Below, piece by piece: positions 52,566 to 60,478 of a DNA stretch of 64,000 nt (positions are counted from its first letter, which is position 1; each line of letters begins with the position of its first letter). The DNA is taken from assembly GCA_025916675.1 (NCBI GenBank), contig CP098402.1, positions 2,661,205-2,725,204 on the forward strand. The letters run 5' to 3'. The notes under the pieces were generated by a model. That model made no database searches. It saw nothing but the letters and a program-made list of their open reading frames with translations, and was not told the origin of the DNA. The translations under genes and the position numbers were made by a program. Origin of the DNA: Phycisphaera sp. Its GTDB lineage: Bacteria; Planctomycetota; Phycisphaerae; Phycisphaerales; UBA1924.

Positions 52566-53986
52566 GCTTCGCTCTTAACGATGCGGTGAACCCTCCGAAC
52601 GTGTTCCTGATGGATCACTCAGAGCTGGAGTCCCGCTGGGATCCCAATTTCTACCGCTGCATGCGAGAGTTTCATCGGCGTATGGAGTCATGCCCGTACC
52701 CGATTCAGAGGCTTCGCAAATCGCTCGATCTGGTTCAGTATGGCAGCTCGGACCGGGCATCGGAGGTGCCCGAAGGCCTGCCAATGCTGCGAATGCTCAA
52801 CCTTCAGGACGACACATGGGACATCTCCGATCTCAAGTACATCGAGATGTCGGAGGACGACGAGAAGCGGTACCTGCTCAGGCATGGCGATATCCTGTTT
52901 AACAGAACGAATTCCAAGGAGCTCGTCGGCAAGTGTGGCGTGTTCGAACTGGACGGCGAGTACGTATTCGCGTCCTATCTGATCCGAGTCCGACTCAAGC
53001 CAAGCACGTTTGTTCCGCACTATGTCACGGCCTTTCTCTCCTCCGGGATCGGCCGGCTTCAGATCGAGGGGGTGAGCCGGCAGATCGCCGGGATGACGAA
53101 CGTCAACGCTGAGGAGATACGCGATCTCCTGATCCCCAATCCTGGACGGACAATTCAGGAGGAGATCGTTCGCCGCTGGCAAGACGCCGTTAGGCAGAGA
53201 GACCAGACGCTGGAAGAGGCGAAGCGGGTGCTGGCGGGGATCGACGATGTCCTGCTGGGTGAGCTCGGTGTCCCTCTGACGTCTAAATCACCGAATACGC
53301 TTGAGCGCCGGATGTTCTTACGCGCGTTCTCAATGGTTAGCGGAAAGCGCATCGATCCAAATGCGAACTGGAAGTCCCTGAGCTTTGCCGGGGGCAAGTA
53401 TCAACTTCGAAGATTCCGTGACGTAGTTGATATAAATCCGCCAACCAGTTTCGCACATGTTGAGCGACATGCGGACGTGTCTTTCGTTCCAATGGACGCG
53501 GTCTCAGAAGTGTTTGGTGATGTTGAGAACACTTTGACTCGACCCGTTGAAGGCCGCAGCGCTTATACAAAGTTTCAGGACGGTGACATCATTTGGGCTA
53601 AAATCACCCCCTGTATGCAGAACGGGAAGGCAGCGCTGCTGTCACAGCTAACCAAGGGTGTGGGGTATGGCTCTACCGAGTTTCACGTGTTCCGTGTCAA
53701 GGACGCGGATCTCCGCCACGATTATTTGCACCACCTGCTTCGACTGCAATCTGTCCGGGATCATGCGCGACTGTTCTTCACTGGCTCCGCCGGTCAACAA
53801 CGTGTTGATGCCGGGTTTTTTCACGAGCTTGACATTCCATTGCCGCCGGCATCTGTGCAAGGCAAGATTGCCAAAGCCGCGAGCGAGGCTCAACGACAAG
53901 CAAGGCAACTGGTCAAACAAGCTCGCATCGAGCTTGACAGATCGAAGCGAGGTATCGAAGCTCTCATTCTCGGCCAGGGAGACTGA
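52562..53986 (+). CDS. hsdS: Restriction-modification specificity subunit (HsdS-like)
   Basis: 474 aa from GTG 52562 (GTGA overlap). Two target-recognition halves are visible. The first ends in the usual conserved region (IPNPGRTIQEEIVRRWQDAV) with a coiled-coil spacer QRDQTLEEAKRVLAGID. The second, from about 285, contains YTKFQDGDIIWAKITPCMQNG (in two parts) and ends IPLPPASVQGKIAKAASEAQ plus a second coiled coil. It sets which bipartite DNA site the nuclease-methyltransferase binds. Only 3 bp separate it from the next gene. Confidence 0.87.
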   Translation: MSFALNDAVNPPNVFLMDHSELESRWDPNFYRCMREFHRRMESCPYPIQRLRKSLDLVQYGSSDRASEVPEGLPMLRMLNLQDDTWDISDLKYIEMSEDDEKRYLLRHGDILFNRTNSKELVGKCGVFELDGEYVFASYLIRVRLKPSTFVPHYVTAFLSSGIGRLQIEGVSRQIAGMTNVNAEEIRDLLIPNPGRTIQEEIVRRWQDAVRQRDQTLEEAKRVLAGIDDVLLGELGVPLTSKSPNTLERRMFLRAFSMVSGKRIDPNANWKSLSFAGGKYQLRRFRDVVDINPPTSFAHVERHADVSFVPMDAVSEVFGDVENTLTRPVEGRSAYTKFQDGDIIWAKITPCMQNGKAALLSQLTKGVGYGSTEFHVFRVKDADLRHDYLHHLLRLQSVRDHARLFFTGSAGQQRVDAGFFHELDIPLPPASVQGKIAKAASEAQRQARQLVKQARIELDRSKRGIEALILGQGD

Positions 53987-53989
53987 CCC

Positions 53990-55516
53990 GTGAAACTCCG
54001 CGGCTTACTAGACTCATCTCTCGGCGGCTTTCTGTGCATCCGCGGCTACGCTCCCCTCGGCGAGTTGGCCCGCTGCTCGGTCGCCGACGACAGCTACCAG
54101 CGCGACCTGATTACAACGCATCAGGAACGCATCCGCGAGTTTCTTGCTGACGGCGAGAATCTGTTTTTCCCCGAGGTCACCCTTGCCTGCCGCCTCCAAT
54201 ACGACCCTGACCGACCGCGTGCCAAGTCCGGCATTCAGATTCTCGCGTCTGTGCGCAATGGCGACCGCTTCAAGTCAAACGTCAACCAGATCGAAATCAC
54301 GAGCACCGCCAAGAAGTTCCAGAGCCCAGCCGACGTTCGTGCGTATGACACGGTTCGTGTCGCCACGCTCGACATCCCAGATGATTTGATCGACGCCGGA
54401 AGCGGCCCCCTGTCCCGGATCGACGGCAACCACCGCATAAGCGCGCACGATCTTCAGCCCAGCTTTGCAAAGCTACGATGCCCGTTTTGCGTGATCCTGT
54501 TCGACTCGTCGGACGAGGACCGACGGAAGAGCAAGACAATCTTTCATAACGTCAATTTTAAATCGATCCCGCTCACCGCTGAGCAGCACCTCAAGGTCGT
54601 ATTCGACGACGTGAGCCTTTTCCCCGACGAGATGCTTAAGAGCAGTCGCAGTTTCGGCGAGAGCTACGTGCTCGGCCGCCACGCCACGGCGAACGTGGAT
54701 CTGTCCGCAGCGCCAGCGATGTCGACAGCAGTCGACGGGAAGCGCCGAACCCTGTTCCACAAGCTTTACGAGTTGCTCATCCAGCATGGGCACGCTGTTG
54801 GGACGGTTGACCTGCAGTCAGCTTTGGCCCGCGTCAATAGCTTCTACTTGGACTACCCGACCATCGCTGAGAAGAAGTGCTTCGGCCTCGTGCTCGCGCT
54901 TGCCTATTACGCAGCGACAAACGATGCTGATGGACGCTTCAACTCGTTCAAGCGCTGGGTTGTCCGGAATCACATCGCAGAGATGGCCGAGGCCGATGCG
55001 GCCTCATTAGTCGCAATCTTCAACCGTGTCTACGAAGCCCGGAGCCGAACGGTCTTCGTATCCATGCCCTTCAACAAGAGCACGGACAGCGCGTATGAGG
55101 CAATAAAGGCCGCCGTGGGCGAGGTCAACAGTCGCCATCATCCGGGCATCGAACTGGAACAACTACGCATCGATAAGTATGACCAGGGCCACTCCTTTCG
55201 AATCAATGACAAGATCCTGGAGATGATCGATGACGCTGGCCTGTTGATCGCAGACCTGACACAGGGGAACCCGAACGTGTACCACGAGATTGGGTACATG
55301 ATGGGACTCAATCGCGGACGGCGTCGCCCGCAGGACAACTTCATCTTGATCGTCGATGGCACTGATCCGGAACAGGTCCGGAAGGACGTTGGCTTCAATC
55401 TTCAGGATTGGCAGCAGGTGCGATTCACCGACACGCTGGGACTGACAAGGCAGCTATACGAGAAGCTGTGCACGCACTACAAGTTGGACCCGAATGCGGA
55501 ATCTGCGACGGGTTGA
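53990..55516 (+). CDS. DGQHR/DndB-like domain fused to a deoxyribosyltransferase/TIR-like effector domain
   Basis: 508 aa, starting 3 bp after hsdS. Residues 30-230 follow the DGQHR (DndB-like) layout: DSYQRDL, FFPEVTLACRL, the hallmark RIDGNHRISA at 143-152, and IFHNVNFKSIPLT. Residues 235-345 are helical. From about 352 comes a nucleoside-2-deoxyribosyltransferase-like fold: TVFVSMPFNKSTDSAYEAI, IDKYDQGHSFRINDKIL, LLIADLTQGNPNVYHEIGYM with the catalytic-type Glu near 432. Domains of this kind act as NAD- or nucleotide-consuming or -sensing modules in defence proteins. I know no named family with this fusion; a guard or accessory role for the restriction cassette is inferred. Confidence 0.75.
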   Translation: MKLRGLLDSSLGGFLCIRGYAPLGELARCSVADDSYQRDLITTHQERIREFLADGENLFFPEVTLACRLQYDPDRPRAKSGIQILASVRNGDRFKSNVNQIEITSTAKKFQSPADVRAYDTVRVATLDIPDDLIDAGSGPLSRIDGNHRISAHDLQPSFAKLRCPFCVILFDSSDEDRRKSKTIFHNVNFKSIPLTAEQHLKVVFDDVSLFPDEMLKSSRSFGESYVLGRHATANVDLSAAPAMSTAVDGKRRTLFHKLYELLIQHGHAVGTVDLQSALARVNSFYLDYPTIAEKKCFGLVLALAYYAATNDADGRFNSFKRWVVRNHIAEMAEADAASLVAIFNRVYEARSRTVFVSMPFNKSTDSAYEAIKAAVGEVNSRHHPGIELEQLRIDKYDQGHSFRINDKILEMIDDAGLLIADLTQGNPNVYHEIGYMMGLNRGRRRPQDNFILIVDGTDPEQVRKDVGFNLQDWQQVRFTDTLGLTRQLYEKLCTHYKLDPNAESATG

Positions 55517-55750
55517 CGAAGCCCAGTCCCGCAGGTCCGGCATTCGCTCGCCGAGATGAGCGTCATGGCCCGCGAGCTGTCCGAGATGCCCAAGCTCGAC
55601 TGGACCCAGCGCGAGAGCGTCCGCGCCGGTCTGCGCCGCAGTGTCCGCCGGTTGCTGGCCAAGTACGGCTACCCGCCCGACCTAAGCGAGGGCGCGACGC
55701 AGTTAGTCTTGAGACAGGCGGAGCTCTCGACGGAGCATGGGAGCGAATGA
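55517..55750 (+). pseudogene. hsdR: Type I restriction subunit HsdR, C-terminal fragment
   Basis: Open directly after the stop of the preceding gene and in the same frame; an internal ATG is at 55556. The translation reads [20 protein letters not shown], then [41 protein letters not shown] and ends [10 protein letters not shown] (parts quoted separately). This is the DUF3387 end of HsdR. The nuclease and translocase parts are missing. With the HsdM fragment at 49893 it frames the newer cassette. Confidence 0.8.
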
Positions 55751-55758
55751 TCACTCTT

Positions 55759-56205
55759 TTACATCGAAGCCGAATCGAGCCGCTTCCGCCACAGCGTTCT
55801 CTGACGCGACCAACTCGTCGTCCGAGTAATTGCCCTCATGTGTCGCTCGGTGACCGGATCCCGGCCCTCCGCGACGGCCGACAGAAAGAGAACCTCTTCC
55901 TGGATATCAGGGGCTAGGTGCAGCAGGTTCATGATCTGGGTCATGCGCGGCTGGGTAACTCGAGCGAGATGGGCCAGCTCGGTCAGGTTGTCGACTACGC
56001 CGTCGCGGAGAAGACCGTCATAGCGGATCGCAAGGGCCATCAGGCGCGACACCCGCGGCACACGGCCAACCGGAGCGTCTGGGGCCCCGCCACTGGCCAG
56101 AGGGGTACTCGCCAGATCTTGGCCTGGCTCAAGTGGTGAGCCGATGACGGCCCGCTTGCGGTGGCCCTTGACGGCGAAGTGGATCTGGCGGGTTACGGTG
56201 GTCAT
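55759..56205 (-). CDS. Small HTH (ParB/KorB-like) protein of the recombinase element
   Basis: 148 aa from ATG 56205, which overlaps the recombinase stop (ATGA). An HTH is visible near residues 85-108: VVDNLTELAHLARVTQPRMT followed by QIMNLLHL. The N-terminus reads MTTVTRQIHFAVKGHRKRA. Proteins like this follow a serine recombinase and DUF2924 gene in many bacterial elements; the role is unclear, perhaps control of the recombinase genes. It ends 8 bp from the HsdR fragment on the other strand. Confidence 0.72.
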   Translation of the reverse strand: MTTVTRQIHFAVKGHRKRAVIGSPLEPGQDLASTPLASGGAPDAPVGRVPRVSRLMALAIRYDGLLRDGVVDNLTELAHLARVTQPRMTQIMNLLHLAPDIQEEVLFLSAVAEGRDPVTERHMRAITRTTSWSRQRTLWRKRLDSASM

Positions 56206-57788
56206 GCCGCGTCTCCGAGTTTGCGGTCGATGAGGGCTCGGATGCTCGTTGGGCGGAACGTTACCGAGACGCTCTGGGCCTCGGCGTCGTACTCAACCAC
56301 GCTGATCAGCAGTTGCAGCAGCCGGGCCTGCTCGCGAGGGATCAGATTCTGCCAAAGTAGTTCGAAGTCGGCGAATGCCGCCGATGCCTCCTCCGGGCCG
56401 ATGCTCTCTCGCCCGAGCTCGGCGAGCCGCTCTTCGACCGCGGGCAATCGGTTCTGGGCATCGCTCAGACGCTCGTGGAGTTCTGCAATGCGTGCGGAGA
56501 CCTCCGTGGTGGCGGCGCCGTCGGAGGCCAGCCGTCGAAGCTCGCGATCGTGCTGGGAGAGCTCCCGTCTCAGCCCATCACGTTCGGCTTTGGCCGCTTC
56601 AATGTCAGCCCCCACCGCGGTTTGGGCATCGGCCAGCACTCGCACAAGCAGATCCCGGTCGTTGGCTAACCCACGGATCTCGTCGATGACGACCCGCTCG
56701 ATTTCTGCTGCCGGCAATGTCCCGGAAGGACATGAGCCCGCCCCACGCTTCATGGCCCGAACGCAGCGGTAGTAGCGGTACGACTTTCCGTTGCGGCCGC
56801 CGGTAAAGGTGTGGGACATCGAGTGATCGCAGCACTTGCACCGAAGCAGGCCTCGGAGCAGCGCACCATACTTGTTGCGCACCTCGACCCCTCCGGTTCG
56901 GCCGTTGTGCTTCAGCAAGGCCTGAACCCGATCGAACACCTCGCGGTCGATGATGGGCTCGTGCTCGCCGTCGTACACATCCCCCTTGTGGCAAATCTTG
57001 CCAACGAACACGGGGTTGGTCAGCAGTACATACAACGTGGCCTTGTCGAAGGGTCGGCCGCCGAGGTGTTTGCCTTTCTTTGTGATGCGTCGCTTGTTGG
57101 GCCACTGGCGATGGGCGAGCTCGCTGGCCACCGTGAGCAAAGACTCCTTGGCCAAGTACAACTTGAAGATCTCGCGGACTCTGGCCGCCTCCTTTGCGTT
57201 GATCACTAGCCGCGGGCTTGGACCGGACCGATCGACGTCGTAGCCCAGAACCGGCACGCCACCCGCCCACTTACCCCTGCGCTTCTGGGCCGCGATCTTG
57301 TCGCGGATGCGCTCTCCGATGATCTCACGCTCGAACTGGGCGAAGGACAGCAGGATGTTCAGCGTCAGTCGTCCCATCGAGCTGGTGGTGTTGAACTGCT
57401 GCGTCACCGAAACGAACGAGACGCCATTGCGATCAAACGTTTCCACGATCCGGCTGAAGTCCATGAGAGATCGGCTTAGGCGATCGACCTTGTACACCAC
57501 GACACAATCGATCTTGCCCGCTTCCACATCTCGGAGAAGCCGGTCGAGCGCCGGCCGCTCCATGCTGCCACCAGAGAATCCGCCATCGTCGTAGCGGTCG
57601 GGCAGACACGTCCAGCCCTCGGCCTTCTGGCTGGCAACGAACGCCTCGGCGCTCTCCCGCTGGGCGTCGAGCGAGTTGAATTCCTGGTCTAACCCCTCCT
57701 CGCTGCTCTTTCGGGTGTAGATGGCGCATCGCACCCCTGGCCTTGGCTTGCCAGCCCCCGCGTCGCTCTTCTGACGAGAAGTTCTCAT
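56202..57788 (-). CDS. Large serine recombinase
   Basis: 528 aa. The resolvase domain starts CAIYTRKSSEEG, with the catalytic Ser probably at 28 in the Y-x-R-x-S motif. Further landmarks are DDGGFSGGSMERPALDRLL, VYKVDRLSRSL and LTLNILLSFAQFEREI. The recombinase domain (about 190-300) contains HLGGRPFDKATLYVLL. A zinc ribbon follows, CKCCDHSMSH...YYRC...C, then a coiled coil (about 400-480). This is the large serine recombinase type that integrates and excises elements by short att sites. It is coupled by ATGA overlaps to DUF2924 upstream and the HTH gene downstream. Confidence 0.93.
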   Translation of the reverse strand: MRTSRQKSDAGAGKPRPGVRCAIYTRKSSEEGLDQEFNSLDAQRESAEAFVASQKAEGWTCLPDRYDDGGFSGGSMERPALDRLLRDVEAGKIDCVVVYKVDRLSRSLMDFSRIVETFDRNGVSFVSVTQQFNTTSSMGRLTLNILLSFAQFEREIIGERIRDKIAAQKRRGKWAGGVPVLGYDVDRSGPSPRLVINAKEAARVREIFKLYLAKESLLTVASELAHRQWPNKRRITKKGKHLGGRPFDKATLYVLLTNPVFVGKICHKGDVYDGEHEPIIDREVFDRVQALLKHNGRTGGVEVRNKYGALLRGLLRCKCCDHSMSHTFTGGRNGKSYRYYRCVRAMKRGAGSCPSGTLPAAEIERVVIDEIRGLANDRDLLVRVLADAQTAVGADIEAAKAERDGLRRELSQHDRELRRLASDGAATTEVSARIAELHERLSDAQNRLPAVEERLAELGRESIGPEEASAAFADFELLWQNLIPREQARLLQLLISVVEYDAEAQSVSVTFRPTSIRALIDRKLGDAA

Positions 57789-58291
57789 GGCTTGCCTCCG
57801 AGGCGGAAGAATCGGAAGCCGTTGATGTGGCTTCCAGTTACGTGCTTTGCCACGGCGGTTAGCGTGCGGAAGCGGTCGCCGTCGTACTCGAATCCCTGAC
57901 CCTCGGGCAGCACCAGCACTCGGATCGTGCGGCTCTTGTACTCGCGCACGATGACTGATCCTGGCTCCGGTATCCTCGGGTCGGGATCGCTGCCGGGCCG
58001 GAAGGCACGCTCGTGCGTCACGATCGAGCCTGTCTGCGGCGGGTGGATGACGGTCTTGGGAGCCATCACTCGTACCTCGGCATCGTCGGCCAACTCGGCT
58101 GCCCGGCGCCTCGCACGCTCGGACAGGTCGCCCTCAGCCTTGGCCTGCATGCGCCAGGCGATCTTTCGGATCAGATAGTGCCGATGCCGCGTGCGGCTCC
58201 GATAGCCGTGCAACTCCACGAATCGATCGAGTAGGTCGCCCGTTGTCATCGCATCGAGTGACGCGAGTTGTTCATCCAAAGCGGTTGCCAT
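57785..58291 (-). CDS. DUF2924 protein of the recombinase element
   Basis: 168 aa. DUF2924 landmarks: DLLDRFVELHGYRSRTRHRH near 20-38, YLIRKIAWRMQAKAEGDLSE, PGSVIVREYKSRTIRVLVL and GFEYDGDRFRTLTAVAKHVTG split here, then HINGFRFFRLG. The C-terminal half resembles a SPOR/winged DNA-associated fold found in phage-like proteins. The family nearly always sits before a serine recombinase, as here (4-bp overlap), so it probably assists recombination; its biochemical role is not known to me. Confidence 0.88.
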   Translation of the reverse strand: MATALDEQLASLDAMTTGDLLDRFVELHGYRSRTRHRHYLIRKIAWRMQAKAEGDLSERARRRAAELADDAEVRVMAPKTVIHPPQTGSIVTHERAFRPGSDPDPRIPEPGSVIVREYKSRTIRVLVLPEGQGFEYDGDRFRTLTAVAKHVTGSHINGFRFFRLGGKP

Positions 58292-58315
58292 CGCGGGCTC
58301 CTCCTTCAGCGCCGT

Positions 58316-58540
58316 TCAGAGACTCGGCCCTTCACCACCGGGCCGCGGAGCCACACTGAGGCCGGAATCTTCCGCAAGGTCAAGGCATGCACCGCTTGCT
58401 TCTGAACCGTTATTGAAGGAACTGGTGGTCCGCGATCGTGCGAGGCGAACCGAACGAATCAAGCCCTGCGAGAGGATGCTGGCCACCTCGTCGCGGCGCT
58501 CGTCTGTGGTCATGCTCTCTGGATTTCGCGTCCTGTCCAT
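58316..58540 (-). CDS. Small leading protein of the recombinase element
   Basis: 74 aa from ATG 58540. MDRTRNPESMTTDERRDEVA and SILSQGLIRSVRLARSR match, from memory, the short proteins that precede DUF2924 and recombinase genes in many proteobacterial and planctomycete elements. The tail is Ser/Gly-rich. Function unknown. It is the first gene of the four-gene element, 24 bp before DUF2924. Confidence 0.6.
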   Translation of the reverse strand: MDRTRNPESMTTDERRDEVASILSQGLIRSVRLARSRTTSSFNNGSEASGACLDLAEDSGLSVAPRPGGEGPSL

Positions 58541-59305
58541 GGGGCACCCTGGGAATTGTCGGCGAAGGGGCGACCGCGTCGGCCTCCCTCTGGTGACTAT
58601 GCCAACCACCCGCGTGGTGCGCGCACGCATGACCCGCGAGTCTGTGTTTTGGCTGCTATTGCGTCATGATGGAGAGCACAATCACAGTGGTTGTGCGCGC
58701 GTTGCAGAGACAACCACGCGTGAACCACGACGGCGGTCTCCTTCCCGGGCCGAGAGACTCGGGCCGAGGGTTGGCCGTCGATCGAGGATCGAAGCCGACA
58801 TGGGTTATCAAGTGGGAGCAGGTGAGAGACCGCTCGGATGTCGCAACACGCGCCCGACGGCGGCAAGCGGCCCGAAACAGCTGGCGTCTCTGACGAGCGT
58901 CCCCTGAAAACCACAAAGCCGGCTACTTTCGCAACCGGCCGGGCAATGGTGGCGGCGCAACGGTAGTCGAAGCACACTGCAGATCAATGGGAGGCGCACA
59001 TGGAGTGTCATCTTTCGCAGGTAGCAGATTCCGCTGCGATAACGTTCTGATCACTGCCATCCACATCCCGGCTCGGGCCGATTTCAAACGGGGAGATCCG
59101 AAGTCGTCGGCCGGTTGGGCTCACGGGGAGTGTCTAGTACTTGCTCCGCATGATGCGCCGTTGGGGCCTTCGCGGCTCCACCCGTTGCTCTGGCTCAGGT
59201 TCAGTTGTCCTGGTACGACTCCAACCTCTTCACGAAGAACAGTCGGTCGTTCTGATCGATGTGGCTGCTGCTTTTCAAATCCGGGGATATGGCCGGAAAG
59301 TACTC
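58541..59305. other. Long intergenic region, probable element boundary
   Basis: About 765 bp with no gene I trust. It contains the right copy of a 26-bp near-repeat (58947-58972) and, just before it, a small hairpin GCCGG...CCGGC (about 58919-58940). It likely contains an edge of the recombinase element. Confidence 0.4.
58947..58972 (+). repeat. 26-bp near-repeat, right copy
   Basis: 23 of 26 positions match 17831-17856, same orientation. It lies about 400 bp beyond the last gene of the serine-recombinase element. Confidence 0.45.
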
Positions 59306-59413
59306 GAGACGGTGCCCGAGGCCCGAGTGATGATCGAGTGGTGGCGTGAGCACTGCAATGCCGAGCGGCCGCAGGCGTCTCTGGGCTACCGGCCTCCGGC
59401 ACCCGAGACAATC
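59306..59413 (+). pseudogene. IS3-family transposase remnant (OrfB C-terminus)
   Basis: The translation ETVPEARVMIEWWREHCN followed by AERPQASLGYRPPAPETI is the closing 'IxxWRxxYNxxRPHSSLGYRPPAPE' block of IS3 OrfB. The catalytic DDE core is absent; upstream codons are unrelated. This is a scrap of a dead insertion sequence. Confidence 0.8.
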
Positions 59414-59472
59414 TCTGCTGGGCGGCTCAAAGCGGAGGGCGGGTCAGCAGCGGCGTATCGCCAGCGGAATAT

Positions 59473-59844
59473 TCACACAGACTTTGGACTGTTTACCGGG
59501 GAAAGGTCGAGGGCATACTCGTCGATGTGGCACCAGCCGCGTTCGAGCAGCACGGGCACGCAGGGATCGATCACGCGATACATGACCTGGAGCCCATCGC
59601 GCCGCTTGCCGACCACTCCCACCTCTGCCAGACGTTGCAACTGATTCGACACCGCCTGGACCGTCATGCCGGTCTCATCCGCGAGTTCTCCCACGCTGAG
59701 TTCGTCCACCCGGATTAGGGAGTGGAGCAGGCGGAGCCGGGTTGGATGGGCCAAACTCTTGAAGAGAGATCCAACCCGCTCAGCATCGAGCGCACCGATC
59801 AGCGGACGGGCGGCCAGGGGCAGTTTTGGGCGGCAAGACTCCAT
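59473..59844 (-). CDS. ArsR/SmtB-family metal-responsive repressor
   Basis: 123 aa from ATG 59844 with AAGGG upstream. Winged-helix landmarks: LFKSLAHPTRLRLLHSLIR near 30, LSVGELADETGMTVQAVSNQLQ (split) as recognition helix, and VGVVGKRRDGLQVMYRVID as wing. The alpha-3 ELCVCDL-type Cys pair of CadC/ArsR is absent (DELSVGELA). Possible ligands lie in the C-terminal helix, CVPVLLERGWCHIDEYALD (Cys, His, Asp, Glu), as in alpha-5-type sensors such as CzrA or SmtB. It should repress both itself and the divergent efflux operon through the inverted repeat at 59883-59916. Confidence 0.88.
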   Translation of the reverse strand: MESCRPKLPLAARPLIGALDAERVGSLFKSLAHPTRLRLLHSLIRVDELSVGELADETGMTVQAVSNQLQRLAEVGVVGKRRDGLQVMYRVIDPCVPVLLERGWCHIDEYALDLSPVNSPKSV

Positions 59845-59882
59845 GTGAGACCCTTCCGGATTCTTGAACAGCGAAATTCTCG

Positions 59883-59916
59883 CTTGACTATTACACGATA
59901 GTGTGTAATAGTCAAG
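59883..59916. promoter_or_regulatory. Divergent operator/promoter: perfect 14-bp inverted repeat
   Basis: CTTGACTATTACAC (59883-59896) and GTGTAATAGTCAAG (59903-59916) form a perfect inverted repeat around GATAGT. Each arm contains TTGACT, a good -35, and TAATAG 16 bp further in either direction could be the -10. The promoters for the ArsR gene and the efflux operon would therefore overlap the operator exactly, so repressor binding would block both. Confidence 0.75.
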
Positions 59917-59944
59917 ACATTCCGATCTAATCGACTCCACACCC

Positions 59945-60385
59945 GTGAAACACCAACCGGCCATCTCGATCCTGCTCGCTCTCTGGTTCGTCCTGGGAGC
60001 CGGCCTCGGTCCGCGGTTCCTCTGCATCTGTCCTGATGGAACAACGACCACCCAGTTCGGCGAGCAATACTGCTGTGACGAGCCAAGCAAGAGCCCATGC
60101 CCCCCCAACCCAGAGCACGGCGATTCCTTGAATCGCTGTGTTGCCTGCCCGGACGGCGGATGCCAGTCCACCGAGGTGGAGTCAGAATCAATTGTCGCTG
60201 CCGACCGATTCGAAAGAGACGCGGATTATGGCAGGTCGTTAGACGGGTCGGATGGTCAGGTCATCGCACTCCGCGAACTCCTCGCGAAGCAGCCAGCGAT
60301 AACACAACCACCATTCCGATCTCTGATGATGGAGAGGGCTAGGCCCTTTCATCGCCATCTCCGTACGGTAGTTCTCCTCGTTTAG
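59945..60385 (+). CDS. Small exported Cys-rich protein heading the second RND operon
   Basis: 146 aa from GTG 59945. A hydrophobic N-terminus (ISILLALWFVLGAGLG) is followed by a Cys cluster: FLCICPDG, QYCCDEPSKSPC, NRCVACPDGGC (nine Cys between residues 27 and 73). The remainder is charged. It is the first gene after the ArsR operator and precedes the OMF gene. Metal binding in the periplasm or at the membrane is inferred. It parallels the 18165 protein in size, export signal, Cys cluster and position. Confidence 0.7.
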   Translation: MKHQPAISILLALWFVLGAGLGPRFLCICPDGTTTTQFGEQYCCDEPSKSPCPPNPEHGDSLNRCVACPDGGCQSTEVESESIVAADRFERDADYGRSLDGSDGQVIALRELLAKQPAITQPPFRSLMMERARPFHRHLRTVVLLV

Positions 60386-60478
60386 GACGACCTGGGATTC
60401 TGCGCGGTACCTGTACCTCGCTCGATACTCCCAGGGGCTCGGCGCGTGCCGGGCAACGTATCTATCCGAGTGGAACAC

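Noticed and set aside
58919-58975. tRNA-like D-arm string (GCGCAACGGTAG) and hairpin
   Set aside because: No acceptor stem, anticodon arm or T-arm with GTTCRA in register could be found, so it is not a tRNA gene.
59141-59644. 167-codon plus-strand gene covering the IS3 scrap
   Set aside because: Only the 36-codon OrfB block is family-like; its 3' part runs antisense through the ArsR gene.
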